A stretch of DNA of 64,000 nt. Origin: Prorocentrum cordatum (taxonomy: Eukaryota; Sar; Dinophyceae; Prorocentrales; Prorocentraceae). Made by a program: the position numbers and the translations under genes. Shown here one piece after another: positions 1 to 10,450 of this stretch. The notes under the pieces are model-generated. The model made no database searches. It had not been told where the DNA came from and saw nothing but the letters and a program-made list of their open reading frames with translations. Within the stretch, counting starts at the first letter, position 1; every line of letters begins with the position of its first letter. The DNA is taken from assembly GCA_963575745.1 (NCBI GenBank), contig CAUYUJ010014171.1, positions 1,391,005 through 1,455,004 on the forward strand. Reading direction: 5' to 3'.

Positions 1-119
1 CTCGAACGGCCTCGTCTTGTCTTTTGCCATCGCTCAAACTGCTAGCATTTGCTACTTGTGATTCCGGAGAAAAGCCCAATCATAACAATATTTCTCTAGG
101 GCGATCGTGTTCTATGGTA

Positions 120-275
120 ATGGGGCTATAAGGCTATGGGGCTATATGGCTATAAGGCTGTCGGGATTTATGGATATAGGGTGATAGGGCTATAGGGCTA
201 TAGGCTACAGGGCCATTAGAGCTATAGGGCTATAGGGTGATCATGCTATAGGCCTATAGGCTTATAGGCCTATAC
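120..275. repeat. Degenerate GGCTATAG-type short repeat
   Basis: An 8-9-base motif (GGCTATAGG and variants) recurs many times. It is followed at 279-312 by a small CACCCGGG-like repeat. Bases 1-119 and 313-366 show nothing recognisable. The motif contains TATAGGG but is not the TTTAGGG telomere repeat. Confidence 0.7.
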
Positions 276-366
276 GGCCACCGGGCACCTGGGCACCCAG
301 GCACCCGGGCGCGCCGCCGAAATTGGCGCCATACATCGCCTAACCACACGAATCCGCTAGACACTT

Positions 367-1757
367 TACAGAGGCAAGGTCTGGTTGGGGAATGATTGCG
401 AACGGGCGTTCCCATCCATCTCGCAGGGATGGACGATCATGGTGCTGGGTGGGCTGGGTCTTCCAAGGCCCCTATTCGTGTTTCTGGACCTGATCTACGA
501 GACGATCAGATGTTATGGAACAGCTGGGCACATTCGTCTTTTCCTTCATTGCGTTACCCGTGGCGCGCTGCAGGGGCGCCCTGCGTCTGGCGTCGCGCAT
601 GTCATGTCCCTTTTCCATTCCTGGACCAGATGCATGAGATCTTCGAGAGCGCCTCCAGCGGTGAGAGTCTAGTTCGGGCTTGTGCTGATGATGTGGGTGG
701 AGTGGTTCACGACTTCCAGATTTGTTGATTGGATTCAAAAAAGGTTATTGATCCTAGCTCGCAGATTGCTGGACTTGTTCTAGAAGTGGGGAAGTGCTGC
801 ATCGTTCCTCTGGCTAGTTCTTTTGATGAAGACACGCGGGGGCGCCATCTGACTTGGTTGAAGGATAACATGCCGGATTTGCAGGGAGTTCGGATTGTGG
901 ATGCTGCTGCGTACCTCGGTCTCACTATTGGCACATATTGGCCGCGCGGCTGGAGATCAGAGTTGGCTCGCCCCTCTATTGAAAGTGGCACGGCGTAGCC
1001 GCGTTACAAGCGCTGCCAATGCCCCCGCTGCCGTCTCTACATACCTTTACCACGAACGCTGTCTCTCGGTTCTCCCGCATGCGCATGAGTTTTTTCCTCT
1101 GCCCGCGCCCCCGCCCTGTCTCGCTGCGCCCCTTTGCGAACGCGCCATATTCACATCCTTGTTTAGCAGGCCGTGCGCATGGCCACATTGATGCGCGCTG
1201 CCCTGTTCACGTCTCCTGAATGGCGCATTCTTAAGCCTCGCTTGCATGAGGCCCAAGCCAATTTGACGCTGGCGGACACGGCCAGTGGTCTCTGGTGCCC
1301 GTCGTTCTGGGTTGGGGAACCCTAGGTGGTTCGCCTCTCCGTCGCCGCAGAAGGATTCGCTTATTATTCCTCCCTGGCGCCCGCGGGCAGAGAGGGGCTT
1401 CGAGTCCCCGCCGATCTTCTCGCTCCTGCTCGAGCTGCTGCTGCCGATGCCACCCCTGCCCCTCGCGCCGAGACCCCAGGCCCTGCGACGAGCGCCATTC
1501 GGAAAGTTCTGTACCCCGTCTCTCTCGCGATCGCTTGCTCGCCTTGGCCGGGGCATGCCGGGCAGATTGGCCGTGTCTCATGGGGCGTGCATCGCGGCGC
1601 GCTGAAGGCCGCGCCTCCTCGCGTTGCCAATGCCGCGCGGCAGACCCTCGCCGCGGCTTCGGCGGCAGGGGAGAGACTGCGCGATGCCAGTAGCAAATGT
1701 TGCATCCTTGGCTGCGGCGGCCAAGGTCATTTCATTCGCTATTTCGGCGAATGCCGC
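367..1757 (+). pseudogene. Decayed LINE-type reverse transcriptase, C-terminal two thirds
   Basis: This is a relic of a non-LTR retrotransposon RT. One frame carries a motif-A-like block, DxxxAFPSIS (from about 388). The reading then moves to another frame for the catalytic ADDVGGVV block (ADD at 684-692), where YADD or FADD is usual. After a stop at 726 the thumb follows in the same frame (729-998; a VxxAAYLGLTIG block at 894-941). Further shifts carry the connection region to about 1323. A Cys-rich element CCx3Cx4Hx7C at 1698-1755 resembles the zinc-binding motif near the C-terminus of dinoflagellate LINE RTs (family resemblance from memory). The palm between motifs A and C is short and motif B is not recognisable, so deletions are likely. 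At least three frame changes and several stops make it non-functional. No endonuclease is visible upstream. Confidence 0.75.
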
Positions 1758-2129
1758 CGCTTCTATCTACGCTGGTCCACCGTTGTCGGTTGCGGTCTTC
1801 CTGTCCGCCCGACCTCTCGCCTTGGCTTCTTTGCCTCGCCTTCCCGCCCCCGCGCGCTCGACGCCCCTGCCGCTGCGTTTTTCTTCGCGCTCTCGCCGGG
1901 GCCCGCTTCGAAGTCGCATGGCGCGCTGGGCGCCGGCCAAAGCGAAGAGCTGGCGCCCCGGGCGCGAGCCGCCCCCCGGCGCGGGCACGTCGGCCGGCGG
2001 GGCGGGCGGGCGCCGCGCCCGGCCACGCGCGAGGAGGAGGGGGTGAGGGGGATAGGAGAGGGAGAAACTGATGGCGAATGTGAGCGGCAGCGCAGTAACT
2101 GGCGCGTAAGGTGGCGGGGCTGATGCTCT
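1758..2129. other. GC-rich stretch without a recognisable gene
   Basis: Several frames stay open because of high GC and lack of stops, on both strands. None shows a domain I recognise. It lies between the RT relic and the CT microsatellite. Confidence 0.6.
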
Positions 2130-2134
2130 GCTCG

Positions 2135-2174
<40 letters not shown>

Positions 2175-2237
2175 TTGTATCTCCTCTCTCTCGCTCTCTC
2201 TCTGTCTCTCTTTCTCTCTTATCCTCGCTCTCTCTTC

Positions 2238-2312
<75 letters not shown>

Positions 2313-2470
2313 TTGTTTGTTTATTATTTTTTTTTCTCTCTCTCTCTCTCTCGCTGTCGCTGCACATATGCCGCTATATATCATCATGTGTGCCTCTTTC
2401 TTTATATGGTTTAGTTTTTGTTTGTCTCTCTCTCTCTCTCTTTCTCCCTCTCCTTTTTTTCCCCACATCC
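2130..2470. repeat. CT-dinucleotide-rich microsatellite
   Basis: Long runs of CTCTCT are interrupted by single T insertions and short spacers. The Leu/Ser-rich (plus) and Arg/Glu-rich (minus) frames here are artefacts of the repeat. Confidence 0.95.
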
Positions 2471-2499
2471 TGAGTGGGGTTTTTGTTTTCCCAGAACAT

Positions 2500-2640
2500 C
2501 CTCTCCTCCTCCTCCTCCTCCTCCCGCTTCCTCCACCATCCCATGCTGTGTCATGCCATGCCAATACCATGCCACTCCATACCATACCTTACCATACCAT
2601 ACCATGCATCCACCATCCCATACCATACCATGCCTTTCCT
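2500..2640. repeat. TCC run followed by CCATAC-type repeat
   Basis: A run of CTCCTCC units (about 2503-2525) is followed by degenerate CCATACC/CATGCC units up to the start of the 77-bp array. Confidence 0.85.
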
Positions 2641-2649
2641 CACACCAGG

Positions 2650-4162
2650 TTATTTATCAGGTTTCGTGCCCCTCCCACCCCTCCAGGGAGGCCCCGCCAG
2701 AGCGAGCAGGGCATTCGCACACCATGTTATTTATCAGGTTTCGCGCCCCTCCCACCCCTCCAGGGAGGCCCCGCCTGAGCGAGCAGGGTATTCGCACACC
2801 ATGTTACTTATCAGGTTTCGTGCCCCTGCCACCTCTCCAGGGAGGCCCCGCCTGAGCGAGCAGGGTATTCGCACACCATGTTACTTATCAGGTTTCGTGC
2901 CCCTCCCACCCCTCCAGGGGGGCCCCGCCTGAGCGAGCAGGGTATTCGCACACCATGTTATTTATCAGGTCTCGTGCCCCTCCCACCCCTCCAGGGAGGA
3001 CCCGCCTGAGCGAGCAGGGTATTCGCACACGATGTTATTTATCAGGTTTCGCGCCCCTCCCACCCCTCCAGAGGCCCCGCCTGAGCGAGCAGGGTATTCG
3101 CACACGATGTTATTTATCAGGTTTCGTGCCCCTCCCACCCCTCCAGGGGGGCCCCGCATGAGCGAGCAGGGTATTCGCACACCATGATATGTATCATGTT
3201 TCCTGCCCCACCCATCCTTCCAGGGAGGCCCCGCCTGAGCGAGCAGGGTATTCGCACACCATGATATTTATCATTTTGCCCCTCCCACCCCTCCAGGGAG
3301 GCCCCACCAGAGCGGGAAGAGTGTTCGCACACCATGTTATTTATCAGGTATCTTGCCTATCCCACCCCTCCAGGGAGGCCCCACCAGAGCGGGCAGGGTA
3401 TTCGCACACCATGTTAGTTATAAGTTTTCGCGCCTCTCCCACCCCTCCAGGGAGGCCCCACCAGAGCGAGCAGGGCATTCGCACACCATGTTATTTATCA
3501 GGTTTCGTGCCCCCCCCACCCTTCCAGGGAGGCCCCGCCTGAGCGAGCAGGGTATCCGCACACCATGTTATTTATCTGGTTTCGTGCCCCTCCCACCCCT
3601 CCAGGGAGGCCCCGCCAGAGCGGGCAGGGTATTCGCGCACCATATTGTTTATCAGGTTTCGTGCCCCTCCACCCCATCCAGGGAGGCCCCACCAGAGCGG
3701 GCAGGGTATCCGCACACCATGTTATTTATCAGGTTTCGCGCCCCTCCCAACATTCCAGGGGGGCCCCGCCAGAGCGGGCAGGGTATTCGCACACCATATG
3801 ATTTATCAGGTTCCGTGCCCCTCCCACCCCTCCAGGGAGGCCCCACCCGAGCGGGCAGGGCATTCGCACACCATATTATTTATCAGGTTTCGTGCCCCTC
3901 CCGCCGCTCCAGGGAAGCCCCGCCAGAGCGGGCAGGGTATTCGCACACCATGTTATTTATTAGGTGTCGTGCCCCTCTCACCCCTCCAGGGAGGCCCCAC
4001 CAGAGCGGGCAGGGCATCCGTACACCATATTATTTATCAGGTTTCGTGCCCCTCCCACCCCTCCAGGGAGGCCCCACCAGAGCGGGCAGGGTATTCGCAC
4101 ACCATGTTATTCATCAGGTTTCGTGCCCCTCCCACCCCTCCAGGGAGGCCCCACCAGAGCGC
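2650..4162. repeat. 77-bp minisatellite, 20 copies
   Basis: Units begin at 2650, 2727, 2804, 2881, 2958, 3035, 3110, 3187, 3264, 3337, 3414, 3491, 3568, 3645, 3722, 3799, 3876, 3953, 4030 and 4107, judged from the TTATTTATCAGG landmark. Spacing is 77 bp except one 75-bp step and one 73-bp step; the last copy is partial. The unit also holds CCCACCCCTCCAGG and TTCGCACACCATG. Because 77 is not a multiple of three and the unit largely lacks stops on the plus strand, long Pro/Arg-rich frames run through it in more than one phase. The first half mostly has the GAGCGAGC variant, the second half mostly GAGCGGGC. Confidence 0.97.
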
Positions 4163-4259
4163 AGACAAAAAGCAATGGAACCCCGTAACACCTTTATGTG
4201 GGGAACTCCGTTCGCATAATTTGTTTTCTTTTTTTCTCCATGTCTTTCTGACTTTCTTT

Positions 4260-4318
4260 ATTTTGTTTATTTGTTTATCTCTCTCTCTCTCTCCCTCTCT
4301 CTCTCTCTTTTTCTCTCG

Positions 4319-4371
<53 letters not shown>

Positions 4372-4400
4372 GCTCGCTCGCTCGCTCGCTCGCGCCCGCG
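4260..4400. repeat. CT microsatellite ending in CTCG units
   Basis: CTCTCT tracts pass into CGCTCGCTCGCTCG near 4370-4395. This mirrors the CT tract on the other side of the 77-bp array. Confidence 0.93.
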
Positions 4401-4937
4401 CGCCATTCTCGCTCGCGGACCCCCGGCTCGCCAGCTGGGCGGGGGGACGCGGGCGCTCGTCCAGATTGCGCTTTGAGCGCGGAACATCAGCGCGCTCCTC
4501 TCTTCTGCATCAGGGGGGGGGGGGGGGCGGATGTCGTTCACCTCTGGTATGCTGGAGCTGGCATGTTCTACGGTTGCGATATTACATGACAGAGTTGCCC
4601 TGCAGACGCGCACGCTGGCGCTCGCATGCATATTCGCCCGCGTGATTTACCGCCACTGCGCAGACGGCATCGCCATCGAGGGCAGAGGTAACGCGACGCG
4701 GAGCATCAGCGCCAGCAGCGCCAGCCACAGAAGGACCATCGAGATGGTGACCAAACGCTTCAACCAATGACCTCTCTACGTAGGCGAAGATGGAGCGGCC
4801 GACTATAATAGGGATCCTGGCGACGGAGAACAACACGATACATATCGATGCTTGGGCGCCGCAGGAACGGGAGGGAAATGCGTAAGCTCGACGCCGCACT
4901 CAGTGGTCGAGCATGAATCTCACGCGCAAGAAGGCGG
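4401..4937. other. No gene seen; contains a G15 run
   Basis: The only conspicuous feature is an uninterrupted run of 15 G at 4513-4527. Short frames on both strands show no recognisable domain. Confidence 0.6.
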
Positions 4938-6230
4938 ATGTCACGACGGCTGATGTTCTACGACAAGCAGGTGGTGACCCACTTGCTGCAACGAAGCTGG
5001 CAGTGGCGGCGGCGCGACGCATGCGCGCGGATATTGCCACTGCTGAAGCAACAACCATTCGCTGGGCATTTCTTCAAAGGCTTTCGCAACGTGTCGGAAT
5101 CGGTGCAGGATTGCATGTTTCGGCGCGAATCGGAGCATGAGCGATTCATGTCTCTGTCAATAGATGCATCAGTCAGCGAGGACCTGCGCGCGCAATTCCA
5201 ATTAGAGCTGGCGAGCATCAGCGCGCAGGAGCACGGGGCTGTATTCGAGGAGGCCAACGAAGACTATACCTGGGACGACGCGACCTCATCGACGCAGACT
5301 CAGGTGGATCATCCTGGCCAGGGCGATCGAGGCCGAGATCGCGGGCGGCGCGCGGGGCGCCCAGCATGAGAAAACGAAGAACAGGCCCGCTCGGAGATCA
5401 GCGCGGGCCCTGCGGCATCGAAAGCTTCGACGAGGCTGGAAGGCGAATGTCCGCGAAGACGGACAGCAGGGTGGCCGAGGACGAGCTCAGTGAGACCATG
5501 GCGCGCACCAAGCGCAATTCGCGCCCCCGGCGGGGGCGCTGGGGGGGCGACCCCGAATGCGAAGAGAGATGCATCAAGCAGCTCGAGCCACGCTCAGCGA
5601 CGAGGAGGACGCGGCGGGCGCGGGGGCTTGCAAGGGCGACCTGGCGGCTTCGTGCGGCGAGCTGGGTTCGCGACGGCGACGGCGATCGAGCTGCTCGCGG
5701 CGGAGAGCCCCGCGAGCCTGACATCCATCCAGATGAACAGCGACCAGCTGTCGAGCATGGATGCGACGATGGCGGAGATCAGCGACCTGGCGAAGGTGGA
5801 GAGTGACAAGGACGTGGACATCAAGAGCCCCTGGGCGCTGAACGCTACGGACCACCCAGAGCACGCCCCACTGGCTGGACTGTCGCCGCTACCCGAGGAC
5901 GCGGATGACGATCCAAGGCCAGATCTTTCACCAGTGTCAGATACATCAAGAACGTGGTCAAGCAGTTCGAGCGCAGATTATGACGACGGCACTCTTGACG
6001 AGATCAGCCGGATCAAGGACAGGTCTGAACAGCTTTCAGCCTGCGTGCAGAACGGGCGAGGATCAAGAGGCAGCCTTTTAGGGCTGGATGGAGTGGCGCG
6101 TGGATTGGGCGCGTCATCGGCTCGATCAGCTAGCCTGCGTCGCGATGGAGATGGCCTCGAATGGGCTAGCCGCCATGGCCTGCGACGCGCCAGGGCGCGC
6201 GGGGCAACGCCCGCGCGCTGCGAGAGATAG
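4938..6230 (+). pseudogene. Unidentified decayed coding region, possibly gag of the LTR-type element
   Basis: Two plus-strand frames, 4938-5369 (143 codons) and 5490-6230 (246 codons), have mixed hydrophilic composition rather than repeat-like composition. The first contains a stretch with Phe, Trp and His residues spaced like a folded domain; the second has an acidic Ser/Asp-rich segment. I recognise no domain in either. They lie upstream of an EHP-type domain and an integrase on the same strand, so a structural or gag region of that element is possible. That rests on position only. Confidence 0.25.
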
Positions 6231-6985
6231 TCGGGGTAGCACGTGAAGGGGTACCGCGTGAACTGCGACCGACCTGGCCGCGGCAATGGCAGCGATCTGG
6301 GTCAACGCGCGTTCCCAGAGGACCAGCGTCAGAACTGCGGCTGCATGCCGAGACGCGAGGAGCTGGAAGGCGTCGAGGCTGACGCGGCGAGAAAGGGGCA
6401 CATTCAGAAGGGCCCGCCGTGCCCGCCGTGCTAGACGCAGCCTGTCTGTGAGGATGAAGACCGCCCATGCGGTCCAGAGGCGCGAACGACAGCGCCCGGC
6501 CATAGCAGGAGGGGAGCGGGAACAGGCGGCTGGAATCGCTGGAGCTGGCGCGAAGACACGCTTCCAGAGAGACCGCCGACGTCCAAGGCGCCGATTCTCC
6601 TGGGCATCCGCCAGATGGGCGACCTCGAGACCGCGATCTACATCGAGGCGCTGAAGGCGGACTTCAGAGCAATCGACAGCTGCGGGGGTGCCGCTGAACA
6701 AGACGGAGAAAGGCCACCTCGCGATGCGCTCAGAGATGGAAGCTGCCCGCAGCGGGAAAGCAAGAAGACGGCGCCGGCAATCGCCGCCGACGACTGAGAA
6801 CTGGAGCGCAGAGGCCCGGAAACACATCGAGGCGTGGAAACTGAGATCCAGGACAAACTCGACAAGTGCAAGCAGATCGCGGAGACACCGCGTGCAGACC
6901 CCGCGGAGGAGCGCCTACCATCTGCGAGCTGCGCGCGGGCGCCATGGCCACTGCCCCAGAGACCCATGCGAGGGGGCACCTGGTC
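6231..6985. other. No recognisable domain
   Basis: Overlapping GC-rich frames occur on both strands. The plus-strand frame beginning at 6688 continues into the block described next, but its first part has no motif I can name. Confidence 0.5.
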
Positions 6986-7570
6986 TCCCGACCATGGGAT
7001 CTTCTGATGGGCGACGACCTGCTGGACAGCAGAATGCAGGACAAGGCTCTGGAGCATCCGGGCGAGGACGGCGCCTGCGTCGCCGACGCGTTCACGAACG
7101 TACCCCATGCGTTCCCGAAGGTGACCTGGAATGTGAAGCTGGCGATCGGCACGAGGCGTGTGCGGGTTTTCAGGAAGGTCTGGATCATTTGCAAACGTCG
7201 AGGAGCACGACTACTTCTGGAGAGCCCGTTGACATCCAAGTCGTGGAAGTTCATGCCATGGCTGGGAGACGAGTTCGTGAATGCACTGACGGATCAGTGC
7301 ACGGATGGCAGCAGCCTGGTGGATATCCAGGGGGCGCGGTGAAGAAACCGACCCGTTTCCTGACGGTGGTGGCCACGTTGGGGAACGAGTTACATGAAGT
7401 AAAATGCGATTGCGCGCACATCCTCGCCAGCGCGATCAGCAGGCCGATGGGGGCATCATCAAGCTTTGGCAACTGGGCGGCAGAGCTGGCCAAGACGATT
7501 CTGGATGGCACCGAGGACCATAAGTATTTCGAAAAGCAGCATGGCGGCTACGCTAGGCACGCACGCCAAC
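6986..7570 (+). pseudogene. EHP/KPT-type domain (methyltransferase-fold-like) of an LTR-type element, decayed
   Basis: One frame reads RRGARLLLESP (Glu at 7220-7222) followed by SKSWKFMPW and DQC (7292-7300). After a one-base shift another frame reads KKPTRFLT (7342-7365) and then a Cys/His-containing stretch to about 7540. In dinoflagellate retroelement polyproteins (from memory) the pattern G-R-x-FLFEHP-x-A-x-SW, DQC and KKxTxFxTN recurs upstream of integrase. Here EHP has become ESP. No PPC motif is visible upstream, so the N-terminal half is missing or unreadable. The block lies directly before the integrase zinc-binding domain, which supports the assignment. Confidence 0.5.
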
Positions 7571-7689
7571 GATCTGGAGGAGATTGAGGCACATCCAGCA
7601 GAAGCAGACGCACCAATGCGCGCAAGTGCGGCCACGATCTTCAGCGAGCACGGCAATAGTGTCGAGATGGCGGACAGGGCGGCAGTGCC

Positions 7690-8290
7690 ACCGCTACTGC
7701 GGACAGCGATCATGAAAACACACCAGAGCCATTCTCATGGACCTTGCAAGGAGTCGCTGGCACGATGCCTACAGCACGGTGGAGCTAGCCGGCGAAGTGT
7801 TCAAGCTGCACGCCCATTCAAATGTGCGACCTGTGAGGGGCAGACTAGGGCGGCACCGAGACGAACAGCAGCTCAACCAAGGTCCAAGGATCGATCGGAC
7901 TTTGCAGTTGCCATCCGCGCCGGCCCGAGTTTGAGGCCGGCGGGCCGTCGGCCGAGCTGGCGAAGGAGTCGGTTGCGCTTGGATGTCTCGTCTGGGCTTG
8001 CCGAGGGCGGTGGAGCAACATCAGGACTTTGTCGTCACGGGCGAGCTCGAGGCGCTGCGCGGCGATCTGGGGCTCGCGATTAACAGCGCGGCTCCTGAAG
8101 CTCACTGGCAGATGAGCAAGGTCGAGAGGGGAATGCGTTACTGGAAGGAGATAGCGGCGAGTGTCTTTACGGAGAAGTTCGGAGTCTGGGCGCGGCGGCA
8201 GCAGCAGCGCGCGGCATGAGTCAGGCGCGCAATCAAGTGGTGAGTACATCAGGCTTCTCGCCGCGCAGCAGTAGGCACTTGGAGCTGGCC
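7690..8290 (+). pseudogene. Retroviral-type integrase of an LTR retrotransposon, decayed
   Basis: The N-terminal H2C2 zinc-binding domain is visible as H-x4-H-x28-C-x2-C (7721-7835; MKTHQSHSHG and FKCATCEG). The catalytic core is in other frames: AINSAAPEAHWQMSKVERG contains the Glu expected as the third acidic residue of the D,D-E triad (8124-8126), and SQARNQVVSTSGFSP (8219-8263) matches the usual NxxxN...GxSPxQ end of the core. The first two Asp residues are not identifiable. At least two frame changes occur, and a TGA follows at 8217-8219. An integrase would insert reverse-transcribed DNA. Whether the source is Ty1/copia- or Ty3/gypsy-like cannot be decided because no RT is found. No LTRs were recognised. 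Confidence 0.7.
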
Positions 8291-9240
8291 AAACAGGGCA
8301 GCAGCCCAGCAGCGCTTTCCAAGAGCGGTTGAGAATACGTTTTTGGGGGAACCGACTGCGTCTACAGCAGATATGTTCGGGGGATTTCTCGCGCGCAGCG
8401 AATTCATCGGCGTTGTGGGGGCGTTCCAGCAAGGGCGAGACCAACAGCTCGGGGGATTCCAGCAAGGCGATCTACTGATGCTCTAGGGATCGGACAATCC
8501 CAAGAGGAACCTACATGCTCGACGGCATGGACCTGCACCTGCTCGGTCTCTGGCTGTTCCCCACAATCGGGTCCCGATCCTGAGCGCACCCAGTTTACTG
8601 CGCACTGCAACCGACGACGAGGTGAACACGTGGCCATTTACCTAGCTGTCCTCAGAAGGTGGACCAGCACCAGGGCGAGCTGGACAGCGGGGCTCGCTCG
8701 ACCTACGAGGCGACCAGTACAACCAGCTCAGCTGGAGCAACATCCAGACCATCAACAGGATCAACAGCCAGATCAGCAACAATACCAACGACCAGAACGA
8801 CCGCCAGATGATCGGCATCAGCCTCCAGACAAGGATCATCAGCATGCGCGCAGCATGGAGATGTTCAATTACACCAAGTACCACCCTCACGGCAACCAGA
8901 TACACCATTGGCAACCGCGACAGCACCTGTGCAAAACGGAGTGGGCAATCTGGCTAAGACTAAGGTTGACAAGGATAAGAAAGATATATCTGAGGTGGTT
9001 CACGACAAAGACGCGATGCTCATGGAGCAAAGGCTGGACGACGAAACCGAACTTGCGTCAGCGGGTCGACCTAAAGTGGAACAAGGAACTGCAAGTACAA
9101 TGTCGCAGAGCACTTCAAGCATGGGACGCAATTATGGGCGCAGTCGTCTCTGGCAGCCGAGACATTTTCGAGCTGGGGCAGCTGGACAGTGTCGCCCACC
9201 AACCTTCCTTCCAGACGAACTGGACGAGAGCTTAAAAATC
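8291..9240 (+). pseudogene. Unidentified downstream part of the LTR-type element
   Basis: A 201-codon plus-strand frame (8630-9235) and an overlapping one (8908-9324) lack a recognisable RT or RNase H. The former is Gln/Pro-rich in its first third. A position downstream of the integrase makes a decayed pol region possible. No catalytic motif such as YVDD is visible. Confidence 0.25.
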
Positions 9241-9264
9241 CTCTCAGTGTCTAAAGAAACCAAG

Positions 9265-9450
9265 TGTTGTTGCCTCCTCGGGCTCTCTTGGGGGGCCTCT
9301 TGGAGCCATCCCGGGCAGCCATAGGAGCCTCTTGAGCTGTCTTGAGGCCGTCTTGGGACCCTCTCAAACCGTCCCAGGCTATCTAAGGCCGCCGTGGTGT
9401 CATCATGACTGCTTGGGAAGCCGTCATGGAGACCATCTTGGCCCTTTGGT
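9265..9450. repeat. Dispersed CTTGGGGCC-type repeat, locus 1
   Basis: Degenerate 10-12-base units around CTTGGGxxCC and GTCTTGAGGCC recur throughout. The same family is found at 16.3-17.1 kb and 22.8-23.5 kb. Confidence 0.7.
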
Positions 9451-10100
9451 GGAGGTTGAAAAGAAAGCCAGGAAGCAATTTCTGAGGGGGGTGACTTTTG
9501 AATGGCGCGCGCTACGGGGGGGGGGCGGGGGCGGCACTAGAAAACTTCAATCACCTCCCAGGCAGCAAACCAGGCATTCCAACACGCCCATTCCGAGCAG
9601 GCACGGTGGCGGATAGGATCCCGTCATTTCTAAACGATTGACAAACCAAGTTTGGGCAGGACAGTTCCGAGCAAGTCCGGCCTTCTCAACCCTGGGTCCA
9701 GCAGCTTAGCACCTGAACTTTTTGAGGCGCCCATCCCATGCCATTTTTTTGGGGAGCACGTTTTGGGGAGCCACGACGGAACTGGTGGGAAAGGGGTGCT
9801 TCATACATAGGTATTCGCTCAGTTCTAGGTCACGAGTCCAGTGCCTAATAACCACGGAACAATGATAGTGGCCACGCGTTTTGCCGTTTGCACGAACGTG
9901 TTCCGCTCATCGTAAGGGTGCATGGCGTCTTCTTTCCCAGCGTGCTCGTCCACTGCTTGGGCAGCCTCTGCACATCATGCCAGTTGCCGCTCATTGTATT
10001 CAGACAGGTCGGGGATAACCTTGTATGAGACTATGAGCCGATGCAGCGTGCAACTTGCACCCGCGTTCGCAAGTTTTCATGCACACACCATCCCCCGATA
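9451..10100. other. No gene seen
   Basis: The stretch has mixed composition, short G runs near 9510-9530, and no domain in any frame. It includes a purine-rich AAAGAAAGCCAGGAAGCAA stretch just after the repeat, similar in style to sequence that interrupts the other two loci of the same repeat family. Confidence 0.5.
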
Positions 10101-10109
10101 GTGGCCGAC

Positions 10110-10450
10110 TGGGGTAGGACAAATGTGTCAAAAACTGTTTGGCAATAGCAGTAAAACTGAGATGACCCTCCAACGCAGGTTTGTCCTACACGTTTCCAAC
10201 AGTTACGAAGATGGAGAGGTGCCCGGCTTCAACATGTGGCTCTCGCCTCAGCGCCGCGCACATTTACCTCAAACGTGTTCACCAGTTGCAAGTGGGGTGG
10301 GCAATTTTGTTTCGAAAGGGGGGGTTCGATGTGTGCGCTATCCGAACTTATTGGGACATGTGTGGAACGGTCGAACAGTCGCTCGTAGGGAGAGCTGCTC
10401 ATTTTCAAATCGGGGTCACCGTTGGATTCTCTTTCTTACAGCCCACCAGA
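10110..10450. repeat. Inverted copies of an ~85-bp dispersed repeat
   Basis: The segment reading GATGGAGAGGTGCCCG...GGCTCTCGCCTCAG (about 10205-10255) matches the reverse complement of the units at 12.0-12.3 kb, including the flanking CAACAG landmark. A second, weaker copy lies just upstream from about 10110. Reading frames crossing this region are therefore probably not genes. Confidence 0.6.

Noticed and set aside
120-275. Telomere repeat
   Set aside because: The motif is GGCTATAGG-like and irregular rather than TTTAGGG tandem copies.
2650-4162. Regularly spaced repeat resembling a CRISPR array
   Set aside because: Units are contiguous 77-bp tandem copies without unique spacers, and no cas gene is present.
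3353-4589. Long Pro/Arg-rich ORFs over the 77-bp array (288 and 314 codons)
   Set aside because: Open frames arise from the stop-poor repeat in more than one phase; no start context or domain.
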